Assembly: GCA_017552435.1 (NCBI GenBank)
Contig: JAFZPZ010000078.1
Coordinates: 1 to 49,259 of the forward strand
Reading direction: 5' to 3'
DNA from: Bacteroidaceae bacterium
GTDB taxonomy: Bacteria > Bacteroidota > Bacteroidia > Bacteroidales > Bacteroidaceae
DNA: 49,259 nucleotides
The notes under the pieces are model-generated. The model did not search any database. It was not told where the DNA came from and saw only the letters and a list, made by a program, of their open reading frames with translations. Positions within the stretch are counted from its first letter, which is position 1, and every line of letters starts with the position of its first letter. This document shows, one piece after another, positions 43,308 to 49,259 of this stretch. A program made the translations under genes and the position numbers.

Positions 43308-43338
43308 TTTGCATTTCACTTACATAATTGTAACTTTG
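43308..43338 (+). promoter_or_regulatory. Promoter of the aldose 1-epimerase gene
   Basis: TAACTTTG (43331-43338) with TTTG (43308-43311) 19 bases upstream. The start codon lies 42 bases downstream, at 43380. Confidence 0.65.
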
Positions 43339-43379
43339 CAACACAAAGATACAAGTAACTAATACTAATTTAACAAGGA

Positions 43380-44534
43380 ATGAAGAAGAATCTTTTTCTC
43401 GGTCTTGCAGCAATAGCTGCCGGACTTTGTCTGACTGCTTGCGACAGCAAGAAAGTCAGCGACACAGAGAGTTTTGTTACCGTTTCCGGTCTTAACCCCC
43501 TTGACTTCGCCAGCGACTCAACAGGTCTCTATGTCATTACCAGCAAGAACATGGAGGTGTGCCTCACCAACTTCGGTGGCCGCATCGTCAGCATCATGGT
43601 GCCCGACAAGGACGGCAACATGACAGATGTCTGTCTTGGTCACGACAACATCGCCGATTATGAGAAGTACGGAGCAGAAGGCTGCAACTTCGGAGCACTC
43701 ATCGGACGTTACGGCAATCGCATTGCAAAGGGTCAGTTCACGCTCGACGGCGAGAGCTATCAGCTTCCCATCAACAATGGCCCCAACAGCCTGCACGGTG
43801 GTGGCCCGATTGCCTTCCACAATCGCATCTGGGAGGTTGAGCCTATCGACGAGAAGAGCATCGCCTTCAAGACTACCAGCCCCGACGGCGAGGACGGCTA
43901 TCCCGGCAACATCGAAGTGAAGGTGACCTATTCTCTCACAGACGACAATGCCCTGCAGATTACCTATCAGGCCACAACCGACAAGGCAACTGTCCTGAAC
44001 CTGACTAACCACTGCTACTTCAACCTCAGCGGCGACGGCTCGAAGGATTGCCTCGACGAGGTGCTTTGGCTGGATGCCGACCAGTTCACCGCTGTTGATG
44101 CTGACGTTGCTGTTACAGGCGAAGTGCTCGACGTAGAAGGCACGCCCTTCGACTTCCGCAAACCTATCTCTATCGGCGTCCGCATCGACGACGAGACAAA
44201 CGAACAGATTGTGAACGGTCACGGCTACGATCACAACTGGATTCTCAATACCAAGGGCGATATCACCAAGCCTTTTGCATTCCTCTATGACCCGAACACC
44301 GGTATCCTGATGAATATGTACACCGACCAGCCCGGCGTTCAGTTCTATGCAGGCAACTTCCTCGACGGTAGCTTCGTTGGCAAGAAAGGCGTGAAGTATC
44401 CCCGTCGTAGCGCTTTCTGCTTCGAGACGCAGCACTATCCTGACAGCCCCAATCATCCCGAGTGGCCCAGCACAACCCTCCGCCCAGGCGAAGAGTACAA
44501 GACCACAACCATCTATCGTTTCGGCGTACAATAG
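43380..44534 (+). CDS. galM: Aldose 1-epimerase (galactose mutarotase), lipoprotein
   Basis: A 384-residue mutarotase that interconverts alpha and beta anomers of hexoses, easing entry of sugars such as galactose into metabolism. The N-terminus is a lipoprotein signal with lipobox LTAC (Cys ~21), so the enzyme is envelope-located, as known for several Bacteroidetes members. Visible motifs are NGPNSLHGGG and FHNRIWEVE, the conserved LNLTNHCYFNLSGDG (His general acid region), and CFETQHYPDSPNHPEWPST with the catalytic-type Glu. Length fits the family plus signal and linker. It ends at a strong terminator (44552-44594) shared with the opposing tRNA. No sugar kinase or transporter is adjacent. 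Confidence 0.9.
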   Translation: MKKNLFLGLAAIAAGLCLTACDSKKVSDTESFVTVSGLNPLDFASDSTGLYVITSKNMEVCLTNFGGRIVSIMVPDKDGNMTDVCLGHDNIADYEKYGAEGCNFGALIGRYGNRIAKGQFTLDGESYQLPINNGPNSLHGGGPIAFHNRIWEVEPIDEKSIAFKTTSPDGEDGYPGNIEVKVTYSLTDDNALQITYQATTDKATVLNLTNHCYFNLSGDGSKDCLDEVLWLDADQFTAVDADVAVTGEVLDVEGTPFDFRKPISIGVRIDDETNEQIVNGHGYDHNWILNTKGDITKPFAFLYDPNTGILMNMYTDQPGVQFYAGNFLDGSFVGKKGVKYPRRSAFCFETQHYPDSPNHPEWPSTTLRPGEEYKTTTIYRFGVQ

Positions 44535-44551
44535 TTTTTGGTTTTTTATAA

Positions 44552-44594
44552 AAAGCAGCGAGCCGGGCATTTGCCAAGCTCGCTGCTTTCTTTT
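44552..44594. terminator. Terminator between galM and tRNA-His
   Basis: AAAGCAGCGAGC (44552-44563) pairs with GCTCGCTGCTTT (44578-44589) around a 14-base loop, followed by TCTTTT on the plus strand. It can also end transcription of the opposing tRNA. Confidence 0.75.
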
Positions 44595-44597
44595 GAG

Positions 44598-44672
44598 GGT
44601 GCCTAGTCGGACTCGAACCGACGACATTCAGAACCACAATCTGACGCTCTAACCAACTGAACTATAGGCACC
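44598..44672 (-). tRNA. tRNA-His (anticodon GTG)
   Basis: On the minus strand a full cloverleaf can be drawn: acceptor stem GTGCCTA/TAGGCAC with an extra G(-1) paired to C73, which is the histidine identity signature; D arm GTTC...GAGC; anticodon stem CAGA/TCTG with loop TTGTGGT and anticodon GTG; T arm with GGTTCGAGTCC. The CCA end is not encoded. Confidence 0.93.
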
Positions 44673-44971
44673 GTGTTAGCTTTTGCGAGGGGGCTTTTGC
44701 CCGTTCTCGCGGTGCAATTCCTCAAAATTGCGGTGCAAAGGTACGACAAAGTGAGAAAAATACAAAATAAATCTGCATTTATTTTTATCTTCGAGCGAAA
44801 AGTAGCTCGACGAAGTCCTCCGCCTGCGCCTGAGACGTCTGGCTTTGCCGCCTGAGGCTTCAGCCGAAGACCAACGGAACGCAAGAAGGTACGACAAAAA
44901 ATGCCCCTCCGTTTGGGGAAGGGGCTGGGATAGGAGAAGCCTCCACATAAAAGGAGGCTGGATAGGGTCTG
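44673..44971. other. Region between tRNA-His and the GlsB gene
   Basis: No gene is seen. Bases 44804-44880 hold a GC-rich stretch (GTCTGGCTTTGCC...CAGCCGAAGAC) that could form a weak hairpin. The region ends in two G/C hairpin elements (44903-44971). Confidence 0.5.
44903..44971 (-). repeat. Tandem G/C hairpin elements, copies 14 and 15
   Basis: Two elements in the same direction: 44903-44936 (hairpin CCCCTCCGTTTGGGG, tail CTGGGATAGG) and 44939-44971 (hairpin GCCTCCACATAAAAGGAGGC, tail TGGATAGGGTC). The second abuts the stop codon of the GlsB gene. Their tail has a slightly different word (TGG-ATAGG) from the other copies, so they form a sub-type. Confidence 0.6.
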
Positions 44972-45208
44972 TTACTTCATTTTCGATACAATCCAGAGGA
45001 TGATGACTGCACCAACGACAGCGCAGATTAGCGAACCGATCCATCCGTTGACAGTAATGCCAAGAAGGCCGAAAAGCCAACTGCCGAAGAGACCGCCAAT
45101 CAGGCCCAGGAAGAGGTTGAGGAGCAATCCCTTGCTGGATCCGCTCTGAAGCTTACTTGCGATGAAACCGGCCAGAATACCGGTAACGATACCAATGATT
45201 AGTTCCAT
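44972..45208 (-). CDS. GlsB/YeaQ/YmgE family membrane protein
   Basis: A 78-residue inner-membrane protein with three hydrophobic segments (IIGIVTGILAGFIASKL, LLLNLFLGLIGGLFGSWLFG and LICAVVGAVIILWIV). The glycine pattern and length match the transglycosylase-associated GlsB/YeaQ family, which is linked to envelope stress. The older family name does not imply transglycosylase activity. It is monocistronic, with its start 75 bases from the nagB end and hairpin elements right after the stop. Confidence 0.85.
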   Translation of the reverse strand: MELIIGIVTGILAGFIASKLQSGSSKGLLLNLFLGLIGGLFGSWLFGLLGITVNGWIGSLICAVVGAVIILWIVSKMK

Positions 45209-45243
45209 AATAGTTTTAGTTGTTTAATTTGTTTGGTTTTATG

Positions 45244-45277
45244 GTCGTTTGGGAGATTCCGAAATCTCCCAAACGAC
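45244..45277 (-). terminator. Hairpin after nagB
   Basis: A perfect 15-bp stem (GTCGTTTGGGAGATT, 45244-45258, with 45263-45277) lies just beyond the nagB stop codon. No long T run follows on the minus strand, so it may act as a weak terminator or 3' stabiliser. Confidence 0.55.
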
Positions 45278-45283
45278 ATATAA

Positions 45284-46075
45284 TTAAAGATTGTTCTTTT
45301 CGATATCCTTGAAGTACTTGTAAGTGCCGTGCTTCAGCTCGTCGGTAGCAGCCTCGTCGCAGACGATGATAGCGTGCGGGTGCATCTGCAGGGCGCTGAT
45401 GGTCCATTCCTGGCTGACGGCGCACTCGATGGCGTGCTGCAGGGCGCGAGCCTTGTTGTGACCGTTTGCCACGATGAGCACTTCCTTTGCGTCCATCACG
45501 GTGCCGACACCTACTGTCAGGGCCGTCTTGGGCACCTTGTTTACATCGTTATCGAAGAAGCGGCTGTTGGCGATGATGGTATCGGTGGTCAGGCTCTTCA
45601 CGCGTGTGCGGCTCTGCAGAGAGCTGAAAGGCTCGTTGAAGGCGATGTGTCCGTCGGGACCGATGCCGCCCATGAAGAGGTCGATGCCGCCAGCAGCCTT
45701 GATGGCAGCCTCGTACTGAGCGCACTCAGCCTCCAGGTCTTTAGCGTTGCCGTTCAGGATATGCACATTCTCCTTCTTGATGTCGATGTGCGAGAAGAAG
45801 TTAGTCCACATGAAGCTGTGGTAGCTCTCGGGATGTTCCTCGGGCAGTCCCACATATTCGTCCATATTGAAAGTGATGACGTTCTTGAAGGAAACCTTGC
45901 CAGCCTTGTTCATCTCGACCAGGTGCTTATAGAGGCCCAGAGGAGAAGAACCCGTGGGGCAACCCAGTTTGAAAGGCTTTTCTGGTGTGGGCTGTGCAGC
46001 GTTGATTTTTGCGGCAACATACTCGGCGGCCCAGCGGCTCAGGTTCTCGTAGTCAGGTTCAATGATTACTCTCAT
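45284..46075 (-). CDS. nagB: Glucosamine-6-phosphate deaminase
   Basis: A 263-residue cytoplasmic enzyme that converts glucosamine-6-phosphate to fructose-6-phosphate and ammonia, feeding amino sugars into glycolysis. I start at ATG 46075 ([20 protein letters not shown]), which matches the family start; an upstream in-frame ATG would add an AT-rich repeat-derived leader. Motifs are [18 protein letters not shown] (phosphate site), [20 protein letters not shown] with the proton-acceptor Asp, and [14 protein letters not shown] with the catalytic Asp, His and Glu. Length matches E. coli NagB (266). No allosteric-site comparison can be made reliably by eye. The gene stands alone, with no NagA in view. 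Confidence 0.93.
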   Translation of the reverse strand: MRVIIEPDYENLSRWAAEYVAAKINAAQPTPEKPFKLGCPTGSSPLGLYKHLVEMNKAGKVSFKNVITFNMDEYVGLPEEHPESYHSFMWTNFFSHIDIKKENVHILNGNAKDLEAECAQYEAAIKAAGGIDLFMGGIGPDGHIAFNEPFSSLQSRTRVKSLTTDTIIANSRFFDNDVNKVPKTALTVGVGTVMDAKEVLIVANGHNKARALQHAIECAVSQEWTISALQMHPHAIIVCDEAATDELKHGTYKYFKDIEKNNL

Positions 46076-46257
46076 AATGCTAAAATTAAAAATGTAGAAT
46101 TGAAAAATTGAGTTGCATATCTTCTTTTCGCGTGCAAAATTACTGCTTTTTGCGGACTTTTTATAGGAAAATGGCAAAAATTTTATCAAAAAAACAACAT
46201 TCTGTCTCAGCTGCCACCTCTGTCTCCGGTTCCACTACACATTATTTATTATTATAA

Positions 46258-46470
46258 GGCGAGATAAAACATTATACTACCCGAGATAAAAGTCCTTAAT
46301 ACTGCGGACAAAACATTTTTCAAGCTTTGAAAATTTATTTTCACGGTTTGATAATATATTTTCAAGGCTTGGTTATATATTTTCAAGCCTTGAAAAAAGT
46401 TTTATAACCCCTCAAAAAGAATTTTATTCCCTAATACAAAATATTTTTCTCCCTAGTATAACATTATTTC
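46258..46470. repeat. Degenerate 21-23-bp tandem array
   Basis: Four clear units run from 46315: 46315-46336, 46337-46357, 46358-46378 and 46379-46400. Each is ATTTTCA plus AGGCTTG-like plus an AT tail; the core CAAGGCTTG is near-palindromic. More diverged units at the same period extend on both sides (GCGAGATAAAAC...TACTACC before, AAAATATTTTTCTCCCTAG after). The 8-bp inverted repeat TTATACTA/TAGTATAA (46272-46279, 46454-46461) flanks the array. Confidence 0.6.
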
Positions 46471-46517
46471 TTTCGTAACCCTCTCAAATTTCGACATCCA
46501 GATTCTGGCGTACACTT

Positions 46518-46610
46518 CAGAAAAAGGTTAGGTGATATGGGAGGTCTGACGGGAGGTTTACGGGAGGTCTGAAAACGAGACCTCCCGTCCTCAATCCCTT
46601 TATCCATCGG
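46518..46610 (+). repeat. GGGAGGTCTGA hairpin repeat, copy 1
   Basis: CAGAAAAAGGTTAGG leads into three tandem words (GGGAGGTCTGA, GGGAGGTTTA, GGGAGGTCTGA), a perfect 10-bp hairpin (CGGGAGGTCT with AGACCTCCCG), and CTCAATCCCTTTATCCATCGG-type sequence. It is repeated at 47692-47762. Confidence 0.7.
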
Positions 46611-46855
46611 CTCTAAAGGCCATTTTTGTAATATGTGAGGTCAATTTCGCGAAACACACTATTTTTCGGAGAATCCTGCAAACTTTTTTGCGAAATTCTT
46701 GCTTGGCGTTCCTGTTATTTGCCTTTATGTCTTAATTCTATCTTTTGGGAGGTTCATTCAAAGATTACCAGTCCTCTTTTTCAAAAAGAGGGCCGTAATA
46801 AATGGGAACATGAAGAAAAATTCTGATTATTTGCGGGTTGTATTGAAAAAATTGC

Positions 46856-46863
46856 TATATTTG
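46856..46863 (+). promoter_or_regulatory. -7 box of the DUF4160 gene
   Basis: TATATTTG lies 31 bases before the start codon at 46895. Confidence 0.55.
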
Positions 46864-46894
46864 CAGTGTAAAACATGAATAATGTAAAGATAGA

Positions 46895-47224
46895 ATGGGA
46901 AAAATCTTTGAGTATTTCGGTTTCATCTTTTACTTCTTCTCAAATGAACATGATCCTATTCATGTCCATGTAAAACACGGAAGTGAAGAGTGTATCTTTG
47001 ACATTATTCTGGAAGATGCAAAGCTGGTTCGCCTCGACAGGAGGGAAAAACAAGGAGCAGAACCAATGAACCCCAAAGACGCAGCAGAAGCAGTTGCGTT
47101 CATCAATGAATACTGGCAACAGATAGTGGAGAAATGGGTATCATTTAACGTTTACCATCAAGTTGTCAAAAACACAAAGATTAACAAACGTATAAAGGGG
47201 AAGAGAGGGAATGAAGACGCTTAG
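46895..47224 (+). CDS. DUF4160 domain protein (toxin-antitoxin-like pair, first gene)
   Basis: A 109-residue protein. Residues 1-85 match the DUF4160 family: MGKIFEYFGFIFYFFSNEHD, then PIHVHVKHGSEECIFDI with the conserved HVHV pair, and INEYWQQIVEKWV. Members are regularly encoded next to DUF2442 proteins in a two-gene unit that is suspected, but not proven, to be a toxin-antitoxin system. Its end overlaps the next gene by 14 bases, indicating coupled translation. The unit is followed by a 145-bp structured repeat. Confidence 0.82.
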   Translation: MGKIFEYFGFIFYFFSNEHDPIHVHVKHGSEECIFDIILEDAKLVRLDRREKQGAEPMNPKDAAEAVAFINEYWQQIVEKWVSFNVYHQVVKNTKINKRIKGKRGNEDA

Positions 47225-47462
47225 AATCATACAAGCAAAAGCTACGGGCAACCTGTCTGTAGAATTAGTATTCAACGACAAAAGCCGTCAATGTATCAAT
47301 GTTGGTGCATTCATAAAGGCACACCCTCACCCACAGTACAACAAGTATTTGGATGAAGATGAGTTTAAGAAGTTTTCCCTTGACGATGGCAATATTGTCT
47401 GGGGAGAAGACTGGGATTTAATCTTCCCAATCGAACAACTCCATGCAGGACATATAGTATAG
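47211..47462 (+). CDS. DUF2442 domain protein (toxin-antitoxin-like pair, second gene)
   Basis: An 83-residue protein matching DUF2442 (MKTLRIIQAKATGNLSVELV, then the FKKFSLDDGNIVWGEDWDLI signature and a short tail). It overlaps the upstream DUF4160 gene by 14 bases, the usual arrangement for this pair. Such proteins often serve as the DNA-binding or neutralising partner; which of the two would be toxin is not established. Confidence 0.82.
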   Translation: MKTLRIIQAKATGNLSVELVFNDKSRQCINVGAFIKAHPHPQYNKYLDEDEFKKFSLDDGNIVWGEDWDLIFPIEQLHAGHIV

Positions 47463-47527
47463 CTGTAGCTTAATCGTTAAGAAATTAGTTTCAATATTCA
47501 ATGTTCAATGAATTAAAGCCTATGATT

Positions 47528-47672
47528 TAAACAAAAGGATTTAGACATAACATAAAGAAGTCCGCGATTAAGCGAGAACAATAACAAACTTGTTTGACTA
47601 TTGCCGAGTGGAAGCGGACTCGCAAAGCAATTCAGCCTTTCCGATATGAGGAAAGGCTTTTTGTTTCTGTAT
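47528..47672 (+). repeat. 145-bp structured repeat, copy 1
   Basis: Nearly identical to 48648-48791. It contains the hairpin CAATA-A-CAAAC-TT-GTTTG-AC-TATTG, an outer pairing GTCCGC with GCGGAC, and ends in a terminator-type hairpin (GCCTTTCC with GGAAAGGC) followed by a run of five T. It lies 65 bases after the DUF2442 stop codon. Confidence 0.8.
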
Positions 47673-47691
47673 CCAGATGTTGTCGAAGCAA

Positions 47692-47762
47692 CCAGAAAAA
47701 GGTTAGGATGTACGGGTGGTCTGAAAACGAGACCTCCCGTGCTCAATCCCTTTATCCATCGG
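47692..47762 (+). repeat. GGGAGGTCTGA hairpin repeat, copy 2
   Basis: Starts with CAGAAAAAGGTTAGG and holds the stem (G)GGTGGTCT...AGACCTCCCG with one mismatch, then the CTCAATCCCTTTATCCATCGG-type end. It matches 46518-46610 but has only one word unit before the hairpin. Confidence 0.7.
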
Positions 47763-47898
47763 TACTACAACCCCACAACGGGAGGTGTGGAGGTATTTTT
47801 GCGTGTAAAGTGTTTTTTCAGAGAATTAAATTTTTAGAAAAAATCACAAAATAACGTGATGCATGACGTGGGCGTTTTCAATTTTTCTGCTTAAAACT

Positions 47899-47929
47899 TT
47901 TGACTTTTCAGAAATAAATCGTACCTTTG
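47899..47929 (+). promoter_or_regulatory. Promoter of the MNT/HEPN pair
   Basis: TACCTTTG (47922-47929) with TTTG (47899-47902) 19 bases upstream. The transcript would begin near 47934 with the shared leader motif. Confidence 0.7.
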
Positions 47930-47933
47930 TACC

Positions 47934-47980
47934 GCAATCCGTAAGGGAAGCACTATCTGTTGTGAACAACGAAGCTTTAT
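47934..47980 (+). repeat. Shared leader motif, copy 2 (GCAATCCG...AAGG...AAGC)
   Basis: GCAATCCGTAAGGGAAGC, then ATCTGTTG and CGAAGCTTTAT. It corresponds to the start of the structured leader at 33117-33170 and lies directly before the MNT start codon at 47986. Confidence 0.6.
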
Positions 47981-47985
47981 AACAC

Positions 47986-48288
47986 ATGAACCAGATTATT
48001 ACAAACTCTTTTGACAAGATTGCTGCACTATGTGAGCAACATAGTGTGGCGAGCCTTTATGTGTTTGGTTCTGTTTTGACTCCCAGTTTTAATTCCGATA
48101 GCGACATAGATTTCCTTGTGCATTTCAAGACCGCCGACATATTAGATTATGTGACTAACTATTTCAGCCTCAAACATTCGCTGGAATCAGAATTAGGGAG
48201 GCCAGTTGATTTGGTAGAAGACAAGTCTATTCGTAATCCTGTCTTCCGCCATAACGTTGATAGAACTAAGGTGCCACTCTATGGATGA
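47986..48288 (+). CDS. mntA: MNT-type nucleotidyltransferase (antitoxin of HEPN/MNT pair)
   Basis: A 100-residue minimal nucleotidyltransferase. The catalytic signature is intact: YVFGSVLTPSFNSDSDIDFL (GS ... D-x-D). In HEPN/MNT systems the MNT partner is known to neutralise the HEPN toxin by adding AMP groups to its conserved Tyr. It starts after the shared leader motif, and its end overlaps the HEPN gene by 8 bases. Confidence 0.85.
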   Translation: MNQIITNSFDKIAALCEQHSVASLYVFGSVLTPSFNSDSDIDFLVHFKTADILDYVTNYFSLKHSLESELGRPVDLVEDKSIRNPVFRHNVDRTKVPLYG

Positions 48289-48619
48289 AACATTACAGAA
48301 ATATTTATATGATGTTCTTGGGGCTGTAACAGAGACACTATCTTACTTTGATGAACGCCCAAAACATTTCAATGAGTTCTCTTCTAATCTCATGCTTAGA
48401 AGGGCTGTAGAGCGTAACATCGAAATCATGGGTGAAGCTATGAATAGGATCCTAAAGATGTGTCCTGACATTAAGATTACCAATGCGCGTAAGATTGTTG
48501 ACACGAGGAACTACATTATACATGCTTACGACAGCCTATCCTCTGATATCCTTTGGAGTATCATTATTAATCATCTTCCCCTACTTAAAACAGAGGTGGA
48601 AGAGTTGGTAAAATATTGA
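48281..48619 (+). CDS. hepT: HEPN-domain toxin (DUF86)
   Basis: A 112-residue HEPN protein. I start at ATG 48281 (MDETLQKYLYDVLGAVTE), which overlaps the MNT stop region; an earlier in-frame ATG would add eight residues. The HEPN RNase motif R-x4-H-x-Y is visible as RNYIIHAYD (residues ~80-88), together with the RRAVERNIEIMGEAMNRI helix. HEPN proteins of this family cut RNA when not modified by the MNT partner. The 145-bp repeat begins 28 bases after the stop. Confidence 0.85.
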   Translation: MDETLQKYLYDVLGAVTETLSYFDERPKHFNEFSSNLMLRRAVERNIEIMGEAMNRILKMCPDIKITNARKIVDTRNYIIHAYDSLSSDILWSIIINHLPLLKTEVEELVKY

Positions 48620-48647
48620 CTCACTACTAATAATACCGTTTGTGGCA

Positions 48648-48791
48648 TAAACAAAAGGATTTAGACATACATAAAGAAGTTTGCGATTAAGCGAGAACAA
48701 TAACAAACTTGTTTGACTATTGCCGAGTGGAAGCGGACTCGCAAAGCAATTCAGCCTTTCCTTAATCGGAAAGGCTTTTTTGTTTCTGTAT
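48648..48791 (+). repeat. 145-bp structured repeat, copy 2
   Basis: Nearly identical to 47528-47672. The outer pairing becomes GTTTGC with GCGGAC, which still pairs through G-U wobbles. The terminator loop differs (TTAATC against GATATGA) while its stem is unchanged. Both changes fit a conserved RNA structure. Confidence 0.8.
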
Positions 48792-49054
48792 TCATTCAGT
48801 TTTCTGCTCAATAACCATTCTGATCTGATAAACAAAATATCGAAGACACCTTAAATACTCTTCCTCTCATTATAATTTTGAAAATGCGGAGGAATTTTTG
48901 TACAGTTTTTGTCAGCTTGTACTTAAAAAGTAATAAAGATGTATTTAAAATCTATTGCGTTGCACTGAATGTGGAAAACATTTAGTATATTTGTGCATGA
49001 AAACTAACAAATAAAGATTTTATATGAACGAACAAAGAGTTCGCAGCTATAACG

Positions 49055-49062
49055 TACCTTTG
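49055..49062 (+). promoter_or_regulatory. -7 box of the WYL-type gene
   Basis: TACCTTTG lies 18 bases before the start codon at 49081. No clear -33 element. Confidence 0.5.
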
Positions 49063-49080
49063 CAGCAAAAACAAAAGATA

Positions 49081-49259
49081 TGCCAACAACAAAGAATGCC
49101 TTAATCAGATATAAGTTCCTGGACAGACTGCTCTCTGACCGGCATCACTACTATGACAGGACAGCGTTGTGGGAGAAAGTAAACGAAATGCTCTATGATG
49201 CCGGCTTCAAAGAGGTGACGAAACGCTGCATAGAGACAGATATCATCGATTTGATGGAT
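49081..49259 (+). CDS. WYL-domain transcriptional regulator, 5' part only
   Basis: The first 59 residues of a gene cut by the window edge. MPTTKNALIRYKFLDRLLSD and the segment KEVTKRCIETDIIDLMD match the start of Bacteroidales WYL-domain regulators (winged helix at the N-terminus, WYL ligand-binding domain later, beyond this window). Such regulators often control defence genes, so the genes that follow are worth viewing. Confidence 0.65.

Larger units (their letters stand above)
46076..46894. other. Long repeat-rich intergenic region
   Basis: About 820 bases without a credible gene. It holds an AT-rich block next to nagB, a degenerate 21-23-bp array (46258-46470), a GGGAGGTCTGA hairpin element (46518-46610), a 9-bp near-perfect hairpin (CCTCTTTTTCAAAAAGAGG at 46773-46791) and the promoter of the next gene (46856-46863). 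Confidence 0.6.
48620..49080. other. Intergenic region before the partial WYL gene
   Basis: Besides the 145-bp repeat (48648-48791), bases 48792-49050 are AT-rich. A second -7-like box TATATTTG (48986-48993) leads only to a 5-codon frame. I see no credible gene. Confidence 0.55.

Noticed and set aside
44804-44880. GC-rich stretch as a further hairpin element
   Set aside because: It lacks the C-rich arm and CCTCCC/GGGAGG hairpin of the family; pairing is weak.
46315-46400. Possible short CRISPR array
   Set aside because: Units are 21 bp, adjacent, degenerate and without unique spacers, and no cas gene is present.
46635-46826. A 63-codon frame in the long intergenic region
   Set aside because: No family likeness, no promoter at a suitable distance and odd composition; the region is made of repeats and hairpins.
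47513-47746. Minus-strand frames across the 145-bp repeats (also at 48581-48835)
   Set aside because: Both encode similar peptides only because the repeat is duplicated; base changes preserve pairing, not residues, and a terminator lies on the other strand.
49024-49104. A 26-codon frame overlapping the WYL start
   Set aside because: It runs through the promoter of the WYL gene in another frame; most likely chance.

Overview
The window looks like a chromosomal segment from a gut- or rumen-type Bacteroidales, most like Prevotella/Segatella. Supporting signs are Bacteroidetes-type promoters (TAnnTTTG at -7, often a TTG/TTTG about 19-21 bp upstream), weak ribosome-binding sites, a type IX secretion tail, lipoproteins, an HU-like protein of the Bacteroidales type, a V-type ATPase operon, and GH31/GH29/GH66 glycan enzymes. 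I see no rRNA, CRISPR array, phage genes or transposase.

Layout. 1-0.6 kb: a truncated GxxExxY gene and terminators. 0.6-12.9 kb, minus strand: a type IX-secreted protein, an MscS-type channel, a GH31 glucosidase with a PA14 end, and a tripartite RND efflux operon (adaptor, pump, TolC). A divergent AraC regulator follows at 13.1 kb. 14.1-27.0 kb, plus strand: a CotH-kinase protein with discoidin-like modules and a dockerin, a 1700-residue protein built from the same modules plus a dockerin, a fasciclin lipoprotein and a GH29 fucosidase. 27.1-31.9 kb: V-ATPase genes E, DUF2764, A and B, closed by a terminator with D, I and K missing. 32-34.1 kb: an HU-like protein and a small lipoprotein behind a long structured leader. 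34.3-41 kb: a GH66 dextranase-like enzyme, then a PH-domain protein, an acyltransferase and helicase HrpB. 41.1-46.1 kb: a second fasciclin lipoprotein, aldose 1-epimerase, tRNA-His, a GlsB-type membrane protein and NagB. 46.1-49.3 kb: a repeat-rich accessory stretch with two toxin-antitoxin-like pairs (DUF4160/DUF2442 and MNT/HEPN) and the start of a WYL-type regulator.

The envelope and carbohydrate genes make a coherent set: secreted and surface proteins that bind or cut glycans (GH31, GH29, GH66, discoidin-like modules), sugar entry into metabolism (aldose epimerase, NagB), and envelope upkeep (RND pump, MscS channel, GlsB).

The least expected signal is not a gene. At least 15 short G/C-rich hairpin elements share one layout (a C-rich arm followed by a small CCTCCC/GGGAGG hairpin). 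They sit in gene gaps, often as inverted pairs, and also inside reading frames, where they encode parts of AtpA, HrpB, the GH66 enzyme, the PH-domain protein and the MscS channel. They resemble the REP/BIME elements of enterobacteria, but no mobilising enzyme is in view. The other main candidates are a 145-bp structured repeat that follows each toxin-antitoxin pair, a roughly 230-nt leader with interlocking helices, and two degenerate 21-23-bp tandem arrays.
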